DNA of 64,000 bases from an uncultured Cyclobacteriaceae bacterium (lineage in GTDB: Bacteria; Bacteroidota; Bacteroidia; Cytophagales; Cyclobacteriaceae): positions 46,182-110,181 of the forward strand of contig CAJQKV010000020.1 in assembly GCA_905479015.1 (NCBI GenBank), given 5' to 3'. Each line of letters opens with the position of its first letter. Positions within the stretch are counted from its first letter, which is position 1. Shown here in pieces: positions 37,761 to 47,760 of the stretch. The notes beneath the pieces are model-generated. The model had not been told where the DNA came from. It did not search any database and saw nothing but the letters and a program-made list of their open reading frames with translations. The position numbers were made by a program, and so were the translations under genes.

Positions 37761-39171
37761 CATCCTCTTCATCTTCATTTTGATCTCCGCGATCTTTCTC
37801 TCTGAGAACTACTGCGCTCTCATCTTTTAACCGTTTAGAGACCAACAAAAAGGGACCCGTGACGATTTCGTCATCTGCAGATAATCCTGAAATTATTTCA
37901 ATATTTTCAAAATCACTGATTCCGGTCTGAACTTTGACTTTCTTAACTTTTCCTTCTGAATGAACAAAAACTATTTCTTCCAGCGTTTCGCTGTCAAATT
38001 GAATTTCATCTTCCTGATCTTGAGACCTCTTATCATAGGAAGCATCTTCATCTTCCCCTTCATCTTTTGACCCAAGAGAACCTTTCTTTGTCTCTTTTCG
38101 CGTCGTTACGGCAGATAAAGGAACGGTGAGAATGTTCTGCTTGGTCATCGTGATGATTTCTACACTCGCAGTCATTCCGGGTCTAAAAGGATAAATGATA
38201 TCCATTTCCTCAAGCAAATCCTGATATGAATCATTCAATATTTTAATTCTCACCTCAAACTCCGTCACGGCATCTGAGGAAACTTTATTGTTGGCTGAAT
38301 TGGCTATCTGTGTAACGACTCCTTTAAATTCTTTTTTTAGATAGGAATATGAATCAACATCTATCAAGGTGGTGTCCCCTATCGATATTTTAATAATGTC
38401 GTTTTCATTGACATCTACCCTTACTTCCATATTATTTAAATCCGCAATTCTTAACATCTCAGTACCTTGCATTTGACTGGTTCCCACAACAGTCTCCCCT
38501 TTTTCTACATCTAACTTAGAAACAATACCTGTCATGGGTGCTTGAATATTGGTTAACATGAGATTTTCTTGCGCTTCGTCAACCGTAGCTTGTGAGCTTT
38601 TGACAATATAAATGGCCGCTTCAACCGTCTGCTTGGCTGATTCCAAATCTTGCGTTGCTATTTTATAATTGGCTTCTGCCAACTCATATTCTGCATCCGA
38701 AATCATTTCTTCTTTATGCAAAAGAGATTGTCTATTAAACTCTAATTGAGACCGATAAAACCCGGCTTCTGCCCGAGCTAAATTAGCTTTAGAAGCAGCT
38801 AAATTAGCTTTTTGCTGATTTAGATTGGCCTTAGACCGATTGAGGGATGATATGAAATTATCGGGTCTAATCTTGAGCAATAAATCTCCTGATTTCACAG
38901 AGTCGCCTTCTTTGATCTGAAGCTCAATGATCTCCCCTGCCACTTCAGGACTTATTTTTATTTCTATCACCGGACGTACCATTCCGGAAGCACTTACTTT
39001 TTCAACGATGGTTTCAAAAGTTACTTTGGCCATATCTACTTCAAACATCTTTTTCTTGCCCACCCATCCCAATGATTTTCCAATAATGGCAAATAACAAT
39101 AAAAGGCCTACAAATCCTGATAAAATAATGATCAGTTTATTACTTGACTTTTTTTGATTAGGAATTTTCAT
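37750..39171 (-). CDS. HlyD/MacA-type periplasmic adaptor
   Basis: 473-residue membrane-fusion protein. One N-terminal membrane helix (LIIILSGFVGLLLLFAIIGKSLGW), then the lipoyl half (PVIEIKISPEVAGEIIELQIKEGDSVKSGDLLLKI), a long alpha-helical hairpin (NRSKANLNQQKANLAASKANLARAEAG) and the second lipoyl half (TNIQAPMTGIVSKLDVEKGETV), then beta barrel and membrane-proximal domains. An acidic insertion (DEGEDEDASYDKRSQDQEDE) breaks the C-terminal part. It bridges an inner-membrane transporter and TolC. The MacB-type ATPase/permease expected next on this strand is missing; the gene ends against the convergent maf. Confidence 0.9.
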   Translation of the reverse strand: MKIPNQKKSSNKLIIILSGFVGLLLLFAIIGKSLGWVGKKKMFEVDMAKVTFETIVEKVSASGMVRPVIEIKISPEVAGEIIELQIKEGDSVKSGDLLLKIRPDNFISSLNRSKANLNQQKANLAASKANLARAEAGFYRSQLEFNRQSLLHKEEMISDAEYELAEANYKIATQDLESAKQTVEAAIYIVKSSQATVDEAQENLMLTNIQAPMTGIVSKLDVEKGETVVGTSQMQGTEMLRIADLNNMEVRVDVNENDIIKISIGDTTLIDVDSYSYLKKEFKGVVTQIANSANNKVSSDAVTEFEVRIKILNDSYQDLLEEMDIIYPFRPGMTASVEIITMTKQNILTVPLSAVTTRKETKKGSLGSKDEGEDEDASYDKRSQDQEDEIQFDSETLEEIVFVHSEGKVKKVKVQTGISDFENIEIISGLSADDEIVTGPFLLVSKRLKDESAVVLREKDRGDQNEDEEDAND

Positions 39172-39172
39172 A

Positions 39173-40651
39173 TTAGAAAGTTAAGGGTCGATTTTGATAG
39201 AAATCTAGTATTTTTTGTTTAAAAATATAATTAAACTTTGAACGAGCTAAATCCGATTTTGCCGCAAAAAGATTATTACTTGCTATTTGATATTCGGTGA
39301 AGTTGGCCGCTCCCAAATTATATTGACTTTCGATAATTCTCAAGGTTTCCTCTAATGCTTCCACTTGCTTTTTGGAAGCAAGAAAACTCTTTTGGCTGGA
39401 TTGGGTGTCATTGAATGCTGATTCAATCGCTTGGCGGAGTTGGTTCGTTTGCTCTTTGACCGCGATTTCAGACTGCTGTAACTGTATTTTTGCCCTTTGG
39501 ACATTGGAACTGGTTCGAAGATTATTGAAGACCGGTACGGACAAATTAAAACTTAATGACTGACTGAAATTTTCTCGCCACTGTCTCGACCGATTGAAAG
39601 ATTCCGTACCTATTATAGTCCCAGAGGTTATCCGTGAATATACAGGAACTTCTAACATGCTACCATCGACATAAAAACCAATTGGAACATCTTGGATCAC
39701 AGGAGTCGAATTATCATATATAATTCTCTCTCGATCAGCAATATCAGAATAATTAGTAAACAAGTTCCCATTCAATCGCAGAGAAGGATAGTAGGCACCC
39801 TTTGATATTTTTAAACCTACATTTGCCGACTCCACACGCAAATAAGCACTTTTTATTTCAGGTCTTACCCCTATTGCATGGTCGTAGATTTCTTGAATCG
39901 TTTGATTTTCTGTAATTAATTGCTCAACATCAATATCAGGAATGACTATTTCAATTTCTTCTGATGCTGGTATCAACATGGCTTGCTTTAAATTTAGAAC
40001 TGCCAAGGCAAGACTGTTCTGCGCATTGATTAAGGTTACTTCATCCCCAGCCAATTGGCTGATCAATGCCAATTCAGAGGTTCTAGGTAAAGAACCCGCT
40101 GCCACCAAGCGCTGTGTACGGTTCAATTGCTGCTGGGTCGAGGTCAACTGTAGGCGTGCATTTTCCAATAACTCTTGATTAAAGATGACATTCAAATAGA
40201 AATTGGCAATATTCATTGCGATATTGTCTTTGGTCCTTGCCAAATCATATTGAGCAGCAGATAGGTTAAGTTGAGATTGTTTGATAGAAAAATAAATTTG
40301 TCCTCCTGTAAAAAGGCTTAAACTGGAATTTCCTGATAAACCTGAAGTATTAATCTGTTGGGCAATAAAGGAATTAGTTGTAGGATCAATGGATCGCCCC
40401 CAATTGTTTCCATAGTTAGCTCCTAAGTTTAAATTGGGCAATCGACTTGCTTGTGATTCTTGGACCGAAATCTTTGAACGTTCCGCATCTAGGGCGCTCC
40501 TTTTTACCGTTAAATTATTTTCTAAAGCTACGTCTATACATTCCTGAAGATTGAGCTGACGAGATTCCCTTTGGGCAACGCTAGAGTGGCCTAAAAGGAA
40601 CGTCAAAAAAGAAAATAGCAGGATATAAATATGATGCATACTACCGATCAT
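39173..40651 (-). CDS. TolC-family outer-membrane efflux protein
   Basis: 492-residue outer-membrane factor. A signal peptide (IYILLFSFLTFLLGHSSVAQ) precedes two homologous outer-membrane-efflux repeats (LNLQECIDVALENNLTVKRS ... ; EIYDHAIGVRPEIKSAYLRVE), with the long coiled-coil helices and beta strands expected for the trimeric tunnel. It is first in a two-gene unit with the adaptor, 1 nt apart. The gap before it (40652-40831) would hold the promoter; I found no perfect -7 element there. The exported substrate is unknown. Confidence 0.92.
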   Translation of the reverse strand: MIGSMHHIYILLFSFLTFLLGHSSVAQRESRQLNLQECIDVALENNLTVKRSALDAERSKISVQESQASRLPNLNLGANYGNNWGRSIDPTTNSFIAQQINTSGLSGNSSLSLFTGGQIYFSIKQSQLNLSAAQYDLARTKDNIAMNIANFYLNVIFNQELLENARLQLTSTQQQLNRTQRLVAAGSLPRTSELALISQLAGDEVTLINAQNSLALAVLNLKQAMLIPASEEIEIVIPDIDVEQLITENQTIQEIYDHAIGVRPEIKSAYLRVESANVGLKISKGAYYPSLRLNGNLFTNYSDIADRERIIYDNSTPVIQDVPIGFYVDGSMLEVPVYSRITSGTIIGTESFNRSRQWRENFSQSLSFNLSVPVFNNLRTSSNVQRAKIQLQQSEIAVKEQTNQLRQAIESAFNDTQSSQKSFLASKKQVEALEETLRIIESQYNLGAANFTEYQIASNNLFAAKSDLARSKFNYIFKQKILDFYQNRPLTF

Positions 40652-40831
40652 TAAAAGTAAAATTGATATTTGTTAAAGTTACTAATTTCAGCCCTTAGGC
40701 ATGTCAAGTATTTCATTTTCCCATTTCATCTGAACAGACTACTTAGCATAATGAAAAGAAAATTTACACTTATCGTTCTATCTAATCTTACGTAAAAAAT
40801 GAAATTAAGATACGAAATTAAAAAATTAATA

Positions 40832-41626
40832 TTAAATCGCTACGACCGCTTTAATATGAGGATGTGGATCATAATTCAGAATCTCTATATCTTCATATTT
40901 AAAATTGAATAGGTCATCAACTAAAGGATTCAATCTGATCTCTGGAAGGTTTCTGATAGACCTTGATAATTGTAATTTTGCTTGGTCAAAATGATTATTA
41001 TAGAGATGTGCATCACCTAAGGTGTGTACGAATTCGCCCAAACCTAGTTGGGTGACCTGAGCAATCATGACGGTAAGTAAAGCGTATGAAGCGATATTGA
41101 AAGGCACCCCCAAAAAGACATCAGCACTTCTCTGATAAAGCTGACAAGATAGTTTGCCTTGAGCTACATAAAACTGAAACATCGTGTGACAGGGCGGTAA
41201 AGCCATTTGCTCAACTTCCCCAACATTCCATGCACTTACTATCAATCTTCGAGAGTCTGGATTTTTTTTAATTTGATCAACTACATTACTTATTTGATCT
41301 ATGGTTGATCCATCGGATTTGGGCCAACTGCGCCATTGCACCCCATATACTGGCCCTAAATCACCATTTTCATTGGCCCACTCATCCCAAATAGAAACCC
41401 CATTCTCTTTTAGGTATCTAATATTTTGATCTCCCATAAGAAACCATAATAGTTCGTGAATTATCGATTTGGTATGGACTTTTTTTGTGGTCAATAACGG
41501 AAAACCCTGAGAAAGATCAAATCTCATTTGATGACCAAAGACACTTTTGGTTCCCGTTCCGGTTCTATCCTCTTTACTCACCCCTTCGTTTAGAATACGG
41601 TGCATCAAATCATGATACTGCTTCAT
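40832..41626 (-). CDS. thyA: Thymidylate synthase
   Basis: 264-residue ThyA that methylates dUMP to dTMP with methylene-tetrahydrofolate. The catalytic Cys is in [14 protein letters not shown] (C146), with [27 protein letters not shown] and the N-terminal [11 protein letters not shown]. Length equals that of the E. coli enzyme. In many Bacteroidota dihydrofolate reductase follows thyA; it does not here. Divergent from leuS with a 200-nt gap that has only a weak AT-rich hairpin (41723-41747). Confidence 0.97.
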   Translation of the reverse strand: MKQYHDLMHRILNEGVSKEDRTGTGTKSVFGHQMRFDLSQGFPLLTTKKVHTKSIIHELLWFLMGDQNIRYLKENGVSIWDEWANENGDLGPVYGVQWRSWPKSDGSTIDQISNVVDQIKKNPDSRRLIVSAWNVGEVEQMALPPCHTMFQFYVAQGKLSCQLYQRSADVFLGVPFNIASYALLTVMIAQVTQLGLGEFVHTLGDAHLYNNHFDQAKLQLSRSIRNLPEIRLNPLVDDLFNFKYEDIEILNYDPHPHIKAVVAI

Positions 41627-41829
41627 TCGATCAATTGTTTTCCGATAAACACGAAAATAACATTTCTTATGAGAATTAAAGGGATGATTGGGTAGGTTTA
41701 TTTATCTAAATAATATTAGAAGTTATTATTACGCTAAGGAATAATAATATTCGTGTATTTGGTTAATGTTAAAACATTTTATGATTGCTTTAAATAGATT
41801 TGCTCTTTTTAAAAAGATGCACTAAGATA

Positions 41830-44601
41830 ATGGCTGATTACAATTTTAAAGAGGTAGAACCCAAATGGCAAAAGTATTGGGATGAAAATTCCGTTTTCAA
41901 AGTAGCTATTGATATTGAAAAACCTAAATATTATTGTCTGGATATGTTTCCTTATCCCTCAGGTGCAGGTTTGCACGTAGGGCATCCGCTGGGCTACATT
42001 GCTACTGATATCATTTCCAGGTATAAAAGACTTAAAGGTTTTAATGTGTTGCATCCTATGGGCTTTGATTCCTTTGGGCTGCCTGCTGAGCAATATGCCA
42101 TTCAAACCGGTCAGCACCCCTCGATTACAACCCATAACAATATCATTAGATATAAAGAACAACTCAAAAGCTTGGGGTTTTCTTATGATTGGTCAAGAGA
42201 ACTCAGAACGAGTGATCCCTCTTTTTATAGATGGACCCAATGGATATTTAAACTTTTATACAACAGTTGGTACAATGTAGCCAATGATCGAGCAGAATCC
42301 ATTGATACCTTAACTGCCCAATTCCTGAAAAGCGGGAATATTGGGGTAGCGCTTGTCGGAGACCAAAAAATTGACTCATTTTCTTCAAAAGATTGGAACC
42401 ACTTCTCATTTGAAGAAAAAGAAACTGTATTGACAAAATATAGACTTACTTATTTAGCCGAAACTACGGTTAATTGGTGTGCTGAATTAGGTACGGTTCT
42501 GTCAAATGATGAAGTCAAAGATGGATATTCAGAGCGAGGGGGCCATCCTGTCGTCAAAAAGAATATGCCCCAATGGAATATGCGTATTACCGCCTATGCA
42601 GATCGATTGTTAACGGGTTTAAATAAAATTGACTGGCCAGACGCCATCAAAGATATGCAACGAAATTGGATTGGAAAATCTATCGGAGCTGAGATCGATT
42701 TTAATTTTGAGCACAGCAAGAATTTCATAAAGGTTTTTACCACCAGAGTAGATACCATTTTTGGAGTTACCTTCTTGGTCGTAGCACCGGAAAGTGATCT
42801 CACCTTAAAATTAACCACTTCTGATCAATCCCATGCTGTTACCGCTTATGTCGAGGCGACTAAGGCTAAGTCGGAAAGGGATCGCATCAGTAATGTGAAA
42901 CAAGTGTCTGGCGTATTTACGGGTAGCTATGTTCTACATCCCTTCACAGGCCAAAAAGTTCCTGTATGGATCGCAGATTATGTATTATCCGGATACGGAA
43001 CCGGTGCCGTTATGGCCGTACCCAGTGGGGATCAAAGAGATTTTGATTTTGCTAAAAAATACAAATTACCTATTACTCAAATAATTGATGCTCAAATAAT
43101 CACAGAGACGGAAGCGGATCCTACTAAAGATGGAAAAATGATCAACTCTGATTTTCTCAATGGTTTGAATCCTAAGGATGCCATGCTCAAAGGCATTGAA
43201 GCCCTTGAGAAGATAGCCATGGGCACTGCAAAGGTTAATTATAGAATCAGAGACGCCATCTTTGGTCGACAACGTTATTGGGGAGAACCCATACCTGTAA
43301 AGTACAAAAACAATTACCCGGAGCTTTTAGAAGAAGCGGCGCTGCCGTTGGTACTCCCAGAAGTTGATAAGTACCTGCCAACGGCAGATGGAGCCCCACC
43401 TTTGGGCAGGGCTAAAGACTGGTGTGATGAGCATCAAAATCCTTATGAATTAACCACCATGCCAGGATGGGCAGGTTCAAGTTGGTATTTTTTCAGATAT
43501 ATGGATCCCCATAATGATAAGGATTTTGCCTCGACCAAAGCGTTAGATTATTGGGAATCTGTCGATCTCTATGTAGGAGGGCCCGAACACGCTACCGGGC
43601 ATTTACTCTATTCAAGGTTTTGGACCAAATTCTTATATGATAAAGGTTATATTAAGGTAGATGAATATGCCAAAAAGCTGATTAATCAAGGTATGATTCA
43701 AGGCCGCTCAAATTTTGTCTATCGAATCAAAAACGAAAACATTTATGTTTCTGAAGGTTTGAGAAATCAATATGACACCTATCCGCTCAACGTCGATGTA
43801 AACATTGTGAAAGATGACATCCTTGATATTGAAGGATTTAAATCATTTAGATCGGATGCAAAAAACGCCAAATTTATTCTTGAAGATGGTAAATACATCT
43901 GTGGCTGGGAAGTCGAAAAAATGTCTAAATCCAAGTTTAATGTAGTCAATCCTGATATTTTGATTGAAAAATATGGGGCGGATACGTTAAGAATGTATGA
44001 GATGTTTTTGGGACCAATTGAACATAGTAAGCCCTGGAATACAAATGGCATAGAGGGTGTCTTTAAATTTGTAAGAAAATTCTGGAATCTCTTCCACAAT
44101 GATGATGATTTATTTGAGGTTTCAGAAGCGCAACCAAGCAAAGAAGAATTCAAAATTCTTCATCAATTAATCAAAAAAATAGAGGATGATATTGAACAAT
44201 TTTCTCTTAATACTTCAATATCTAATTTCATGATTGCTACCAATGAACTGGTACAGCTTAAGTGTAATAAAAGGCAAATTCTTGAGCCCATTGCGATCCT
44301 AATAGCACCCTATGCCCCACATTTGAGTGAGGAGATTTGGGAAAAACTAGACGGAAAGCACAGCATTTTCAATGCAACATTTCCGCTATTTAATGCCTCT
44401 TATTTGATTGAAGACTCTTTTGAATATCCCATCTCAGTCAATGGTAAAATGAGAGTTAAATTATCATTTCCTTTGAATACGCCAGCCATCGAAATAGAAC
44501 AAGCAGTACTCAACCATACCATCATAAAGAAGTGGCTCGACGGAAAGCCTCCAAAAAAGGTTATTATTGTACCTAAAAAGATAGTAAATGTAGTTATTTG
44601 A
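41830..44601 (+). CDS. leuS: Leucyl-tRNA synthetase
   Basis: 923-residue class I synthetase for tRNA-Leu. MFPYPSGAGLHVGHPLGY holds the HIGH motif, the CP1 editing domain runs from about 230 to 450 (FTTRVDTIFGVTFLVVAPE; GYGTGAVMAVPSGDQRDFDFA), and the signature loop reads EKMSKSKFNVVNPD. TMPGWAGSSWYFFRYMDP is the leucine-specific part. The ATG at 41830 begins MADYNFKEVEPKWQKYW, the normal N-terminus; an upstream TTG would add ten unrelated residues. Stand-alone gene convergent with a lipoprotein gene. Confidence 0.97.
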   Translation: MADYNFKEVEPKWQKYWDENSVFKVAIDIEKPKYYCLDMFPYPSGAGLHVGHPLGYIATDIISRYKRLKGFNVLHPMGFDSFGLPAEQYAIQTGQHPSITTHNNIIRYKEQLKSLGFSYDWSRELRTSDPSFYRWTQWIFKLLYNSWYNVANDRAESIDTLTAQFLKSGNIGVALVGDQKIDSFSSKDWNHFSFEEKETVLTKYRLTYLAETTVNWCAELGTVLSNDEVKDGYSERGGHPVVKKNMPQWNMRITAYADRLLTGLNKIDWPDAIKDMQRNWIGKSIGAEIDFNFEHSKNFIKVFTTRVDTIFGVTFLVVAPESDLTLKLTTSDQSHAVTAYVEATKAKSERDRISNVKQVSGVFTGSYVLHPFTGQKVPVWIADYVLSGYGTGAVMAVPSGDQRDFDFAKKYKLPITQIIDAQIITETEADPTKDGKMINSDFLNGLNPKDAMLKGIEALEKIAMGTAKVNYRIRDAIFGRQRYWGEPIPVKYKNNYPELLEEAALPLVLPEVDKYLPTADGAPPLGRAKDWCDEHQNPYELTTMPGWAGSSWYFFRYMDPHNDKDFASTKALDYWESVDLYVGGPEHATGHLLYSRFWTKFLYDKGYIKVDEYAKKLINQGMIQGRSNFVYRIKNENIYVSEGLRNQYDTYPLNVDVNIVKDDILDIEGFKSFRSDAKNAKFILEDGKYICGWEVEKMSKSKFNVVNPDILIEKYGADTLRMYEMFLGPIEHSKPWNTNGIEGVFKFVRKFWNLFHNDDDLFEVSEAQPSKEEFKILHQLIKKIEDDIEQFSLNTSISNFMIATNELVQLKCNKRQILEPIAILIAPYAPHLSEEIWEKLDGKHSIFNATFPLFNASYLIEDSFEYPISVNGKMRVKLSFPLNTPAIEIEQAVLNHTIIKKWLDGKPPKKVIIVPKKIVNVVI

Positions 44602-44684
44602 TCTTTGTAATAAATAATGGTTTATCCTTTTTTATCACTTAAAGATGGGAATGAAAACATGAGTGTGTATCACTGATCTTCTTG

Positions 44685-45431
44685 TTACTCTTCATTGTCA
44701 TCTTCTTCAAAACCATCATCTCCTACTAACTCAGTTTCATCTTCCGTTACTTCCTTTTTCTTTTTTCTTTTGAGAAAGCTTCTTTTTTCGACTTGAATAC
44801 TGTCATTTTCTATAAATTCATCAGTAACCACTCCCGTACTGTCCGTAGGAAGATCTTCATTAGGTGGGGCTGCCTTTGCAACTAGCAAATAACCGAAATA
44901 TTTGTTATAATATTCTTGTTCCGCATTATTTTGGCCTTGAGGATCATAGCCATACAAATATTTTTTTGCTGGAATAGAATCCTGAGTGGCTAAAATAACA
45001 GAATCACCTGAGATAGAATCTAAACCAAAATCAGAAGCCACAAAACTTCCTATATCCATGGAATCTGTTGGATCTTCAGATACTCCTTCCTTCCAGATAA
45101 GATCTTGTCGAGGAGCGATTCTCATTTGATACGTCTTTAACCAGTTGGGCTCATATCTTACAACACCAAACTTAGTTCTATTCCCCTCTTCTGCTTTCGC
45201 TACATAAGGTTCAACAGAGGCAAAATATTGAGACTTCGAGGCGTCATAGTTCTTGGTGATATAGGCGTCACGCGTTTCCTTATCAAGCTTCCAAAGGGGT
45301 GAGAAATAGGCAAACCGAAGAGAATCATCCAAGATATAAGTACTTTGAAACGCAGGACAAATCATCTTGGGTCGACATCCTAGACTTAACATTAATAAAC
45401 ATAAGAAAATGATTCGTAAGAATATCTTCAT
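44685..45431 (-). CDS. Lipoprotein of unknown function
   Basis: 248 residues from the ATG at 45431 (a GTG three codons upstream is possible). A lipoprotein signal is clear: KIFLRIIFLCLLMLSLGC with Cys as the lipidated residue. The body begins RPKMICPAFQSTYILDDSLRFAYFSPLW and contains YAYF-type aromatic segments (YLYGYDPQGQNNAEQEYYNKYFGYLL). The end switches from strongly basic (KRSFLKRKKKKE) to strongly acidic (ELVGDDGFEEDDNEE). It resembles conserved Bacteroidota lipoproteins of unknown role, and I do not assign a family. It may be the downstream part of an ispG-DUF6728 transcript, but a 150-nt gap separates them. Confidence 0.72.
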   Translation of the reverse strand: MKIFLRIIFLCLLMLSLGCRPKMICPAFQSTYILDDSLRFAYFSPLWKLDKETRDAYITKNYDASKSQYFASVEPYVAKAEEGNRTKFGVVRYEPNWLKTYQMRIAPRQDLIWKEGVSEDPTDSMDIGSFVASDFGLDSISGDSVILATQDSIPAKKYLYGYDPQGQNNAEQEYYNKYFGYLLVAKAAPPNEDLPTDSTGVVTDEFIENDSIQVEKRSFLKRKKKKEVTEDETELVGDDGFEEDDNEE

Positions 45432-45588
45432 TAGAAGCACAAGATAGGCCTAAAATGACAAAAAATGAATGTAAAGCTTCAAGTCAATTAAAAAAAAATA
45501 TTTAAATTAAATTTAAGAAACACTTTAGCATAAGATCATAACCTATTGAAGCAGAACATTTTCTGTAAAAAAAATTAGACCGTCACAA

Positions 45589-45777
45589 TCAAGACCTCGA
45601 AATATATCTCGTAATCATTAAGATGACTGCAAATATGAAAATTATGATGGATATTTTATTGATCCCATGCATTAGTTTTAAGTTAATGCTTACTTTCTTC
45701 GTGGGATCTTTTTTTCTGAAAAAATAAGTAAGCAATTCATTTAAACCACTTTTTGTATCTTTTTGATCTCTATCCAT
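45589..45777 (-). CDS. Small DUF6728-like membrane protein
   Basis: 62-residue protein with a charged N-terminal half (GLNELLTYFFRKKDPTKKVSINLKLMHGINK) and a single C-terminal membrane helix (ISIIIFIFAVILMITRYISR). The YFFRKKDPxxK...MHGINKISI pattern is what I know as DUF6728 in Bacteroidota. It lies 1 nt after the stop of ispG and must be co-transcribed with it. Function unknown; a tail-anchored-like topology at the inner membrane is inferred from the helix position. Confidence 0.75.
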   Translation of the reverse strand: MDRDQKDTKSGLNELLTYFFRKKDPTKKVSINLKLMHGINKISIIIFIFAVILMITRYISRS

Positions 45778-45778
45778 T

Positions 45779-47719
45779 TTATATATTATTTGTTAATTCA
45801 GGGTCTACCCATTCCCCATTGTCTTTAATTAATTTGATAAGTTCATCTAAGGCATTCGCAGTCGGTACTGCTTTTTTGATGACTTCTTGGCCTTTATAGA
45901 GGGTAATTTTCCCTTTACCTGAACCCACATAGCCATAATCTGCATCAGCCATTTCTCCAGGTCCATTTACGATACAGCCCATGATACCTATTTTTATACC
46001 TTTCAAATGATCCGTCTTTTTTCGAATCATCGCTGTTGTTTCTTGTAAATCAAAAAGCGTCCTACCACAAGATGGGCAGGATATATATTCTGTTTTGGTT
46101 ATCCTGGTACGCGCCGCCTGTAAAGTTCCAAAAACAGTTTCATTGATTAATTTAGTATCCAAATCATCCGCGCTCATCAGCATACCATCGCCCAACCCAT
46201 CAATGAACAACCCTCCATAATTAGTCGCTAAATTGATTCTGAAGGCTTCTTCTGAAAAACCGCCAAAATGATATTTAAACACTACCGGTAATTGAATGCC
46301 TGCCTTCATGAATTTTATCATCACATTTCTTGAGCTATGAAATACGTTAGAGGCAAAAGATTCTAAGATAATAATGGATTGAGTTAAACCCTTGAGTTGA
46401 TCTATGATCTTATCTTCAAATTTATCCGCATTGATTTGAATAAAACTAAAATGATTTTCAACTTCTTTTAAATTGATCAATTGATTTTCAAACAAGAGCG
46501 GATAAATATGATCCTTTTTACTTAACGTTTGAAATAAATCATAATTAACAATCTGCTTTAACCCATTAGGAAGCATAAAATCAAGCACATGATCTCCTGT
46601 ATAAACATAATCACATCCTAAATCATTCATACCCCACTTATCTAACTCAGACAAATAAAAATGCCCTATTGATTTCAAGCTTTTGATATCGATGGTTTTC
46701 TTATTGGAAAAATCTGCGATGACGCGAGGTACATTTTGTGCACCAAAATTGACCACCTCAAATGTCTCTCTACGGGTATAGCGATAGGGATCTATAGGAC
46801 TGTCTATCACGGGCAGTAGGTCTATTGGACTTTTTCGCTCATTCAATTGATCAATCAATATTTTTGCAACGGGGGCTTCTGCTTCCGGGGCTTCTGTCAG
46901 CGACACTCTAACCGTATCTCCTAAGCCATCTTCCAAGAGCGTTCCTATACCTACCGCAGATTTGATTCTCCCATCTTCTGCCTCTCCCGCCTCTGTTACT
47001 CCTAAATGCAAAGGATAAGATTGCAATCCTTCATCTTTAAGCTTAGCAACCAGCAAGCGATACGCTTGGACCATTACTTGGGGATTGCTTGACTTCATTG
47101 AAAGCACCAAATCGAAATAATTTAAATCCTCACAAATACGAATAAATTCGAGAGCAGATTCAACCATCCCTAGTGGCGTATCCCCGTATCTACTTAAGAT
47201 TCTATCAGATAAAGATCCATGATTGGTCCCTATCCGCATGGCGGTACCATATTCCTTACAAATACTTACCAACGGTGAGAACTTAGCTCTAATGCGATCT
47301 AATTCTGCCTGATAGGTGCTTTCAGTATAATCGATGACGGCAAATTTTTTCTTATCTGCATAATTTCCTGGGTTTATGCGGACCTTCTCTACGATTCTAG
47401 CCGCAAGTTCAGCAGCGTTTGGTGTAAAATGAATGTCAGCAATCAACGGTGTTTGAAATCCTTTTTCTCTAAGTGAATGCTTAATCTCTGCCAAGTTTTT
47501 CGCTTCTTTAATGCTTGGCGCAGTAATTCGCACATAATCACAGCCTGATTCAATCATTCTAATGCATTGATCCACAGAACCTTTGGTGTCCATCGTATCA
47601 ATGGTAGTCATTGATTGAACGCGTATAGGAAATGATCCTCCCAGTGGAACTTCGCCAATGTTTACCACACGTGTGTGCCTTCTTTCGTAGTTAGTTAGGC
47701 TTTTAGCATAATAGGTCAT
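45779..47719 (-). CDS. ispG: 4-hydroxy-3-methylbut-2-enyl diphosphate synthase, long form
   Basis: 646-residue IspG (GcpE) of the MEP isoprenoid pathway, which reduces MEcPP with a 4Fe-4S cluster. The TIM-barrel part starts VNIGEVPLGGSFPIRVQSMTTIDT and includes RINPGNYADKKKF and VVSLTEAPEAEAPVAK-type sequence; the cluster domain shows SCPSCGRTLFDL and GCIVNGPGEMADADYGYVG. A domain of about 220 residues is inserted between them, as in plants and most Bacteroidota, so the length is normal for the group. It is followed by the DUF6728-like gene and preceded by an SDR gene 41 nt upstream. Confidence 0.96.
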   Translation of the reverse strand: MTYYAKSLTNYERRHTRVVNIGEVPLGGSFPIRVQSMTTIDTMDTKGSVDQCIRMIESGCDYVRITAPSIKEAKNLAEIKHSLREKGFQTPLIADIHFTPNAAELAARIVEKVRINPGNYADKKKFAVIDYTESTYQAELDRIRAKFSPLVSICKEYGTAMRIGTNHGSLSDRILSRYGDTPLGMVESALEFIRICEDLNYFDLVLSMKSSNPQVMVQAYRLLVAKLKDEGLQSYPLHLGVTEAGEAEDGRIKSAVGIGTLLEDGLGDTVRVSLTEAPEAEAPVAKILIDQLNERKSPIDLLPVIDSPIDPYRYTRRETFEVVNFGAQNVPRVIADFSNKKTIDIKSLKSIGHFYLSELDKWGMNDLGCDYVYTGDHVLDFMLPNGLKQIVNYDLFQTLSKKDHIYPLLFENQLINLKEVENHFSFIQINADKFEDKIIDQLKGLTQSIIILESFASNVFHSSRNVMIKFMKAGIQLPVVFKYHFGGFSEEAFRINLATNYGGLFIDGLGDGMLMSADDLDTKLINETVFGTLQAARTRITKTEYISCPSCGRTLFDLQETTAMIRKKTDHLKGIKIGIMGCIVNGPGEMADADYGYVGSGKGKITLYKGQEVIKKAVPTANALDELIKLIKDNGEWVDPELTNNI

Positions 47720-47760
47720 ATGATCTTCTCACGTTATAAATTCAACTGTACAATGTAGCA

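Noticed and set aside
41723..41747. TTATTATT/AATAATAA stem between thyA and leuS
   Set aside because: Only A and T pairs; expected in AT-rich DNA.
43779..44153. 124-codon minus-strand frame inside leuS
   Set aside because: Antisense shadow of the leuS catalytic and anticodon regions.
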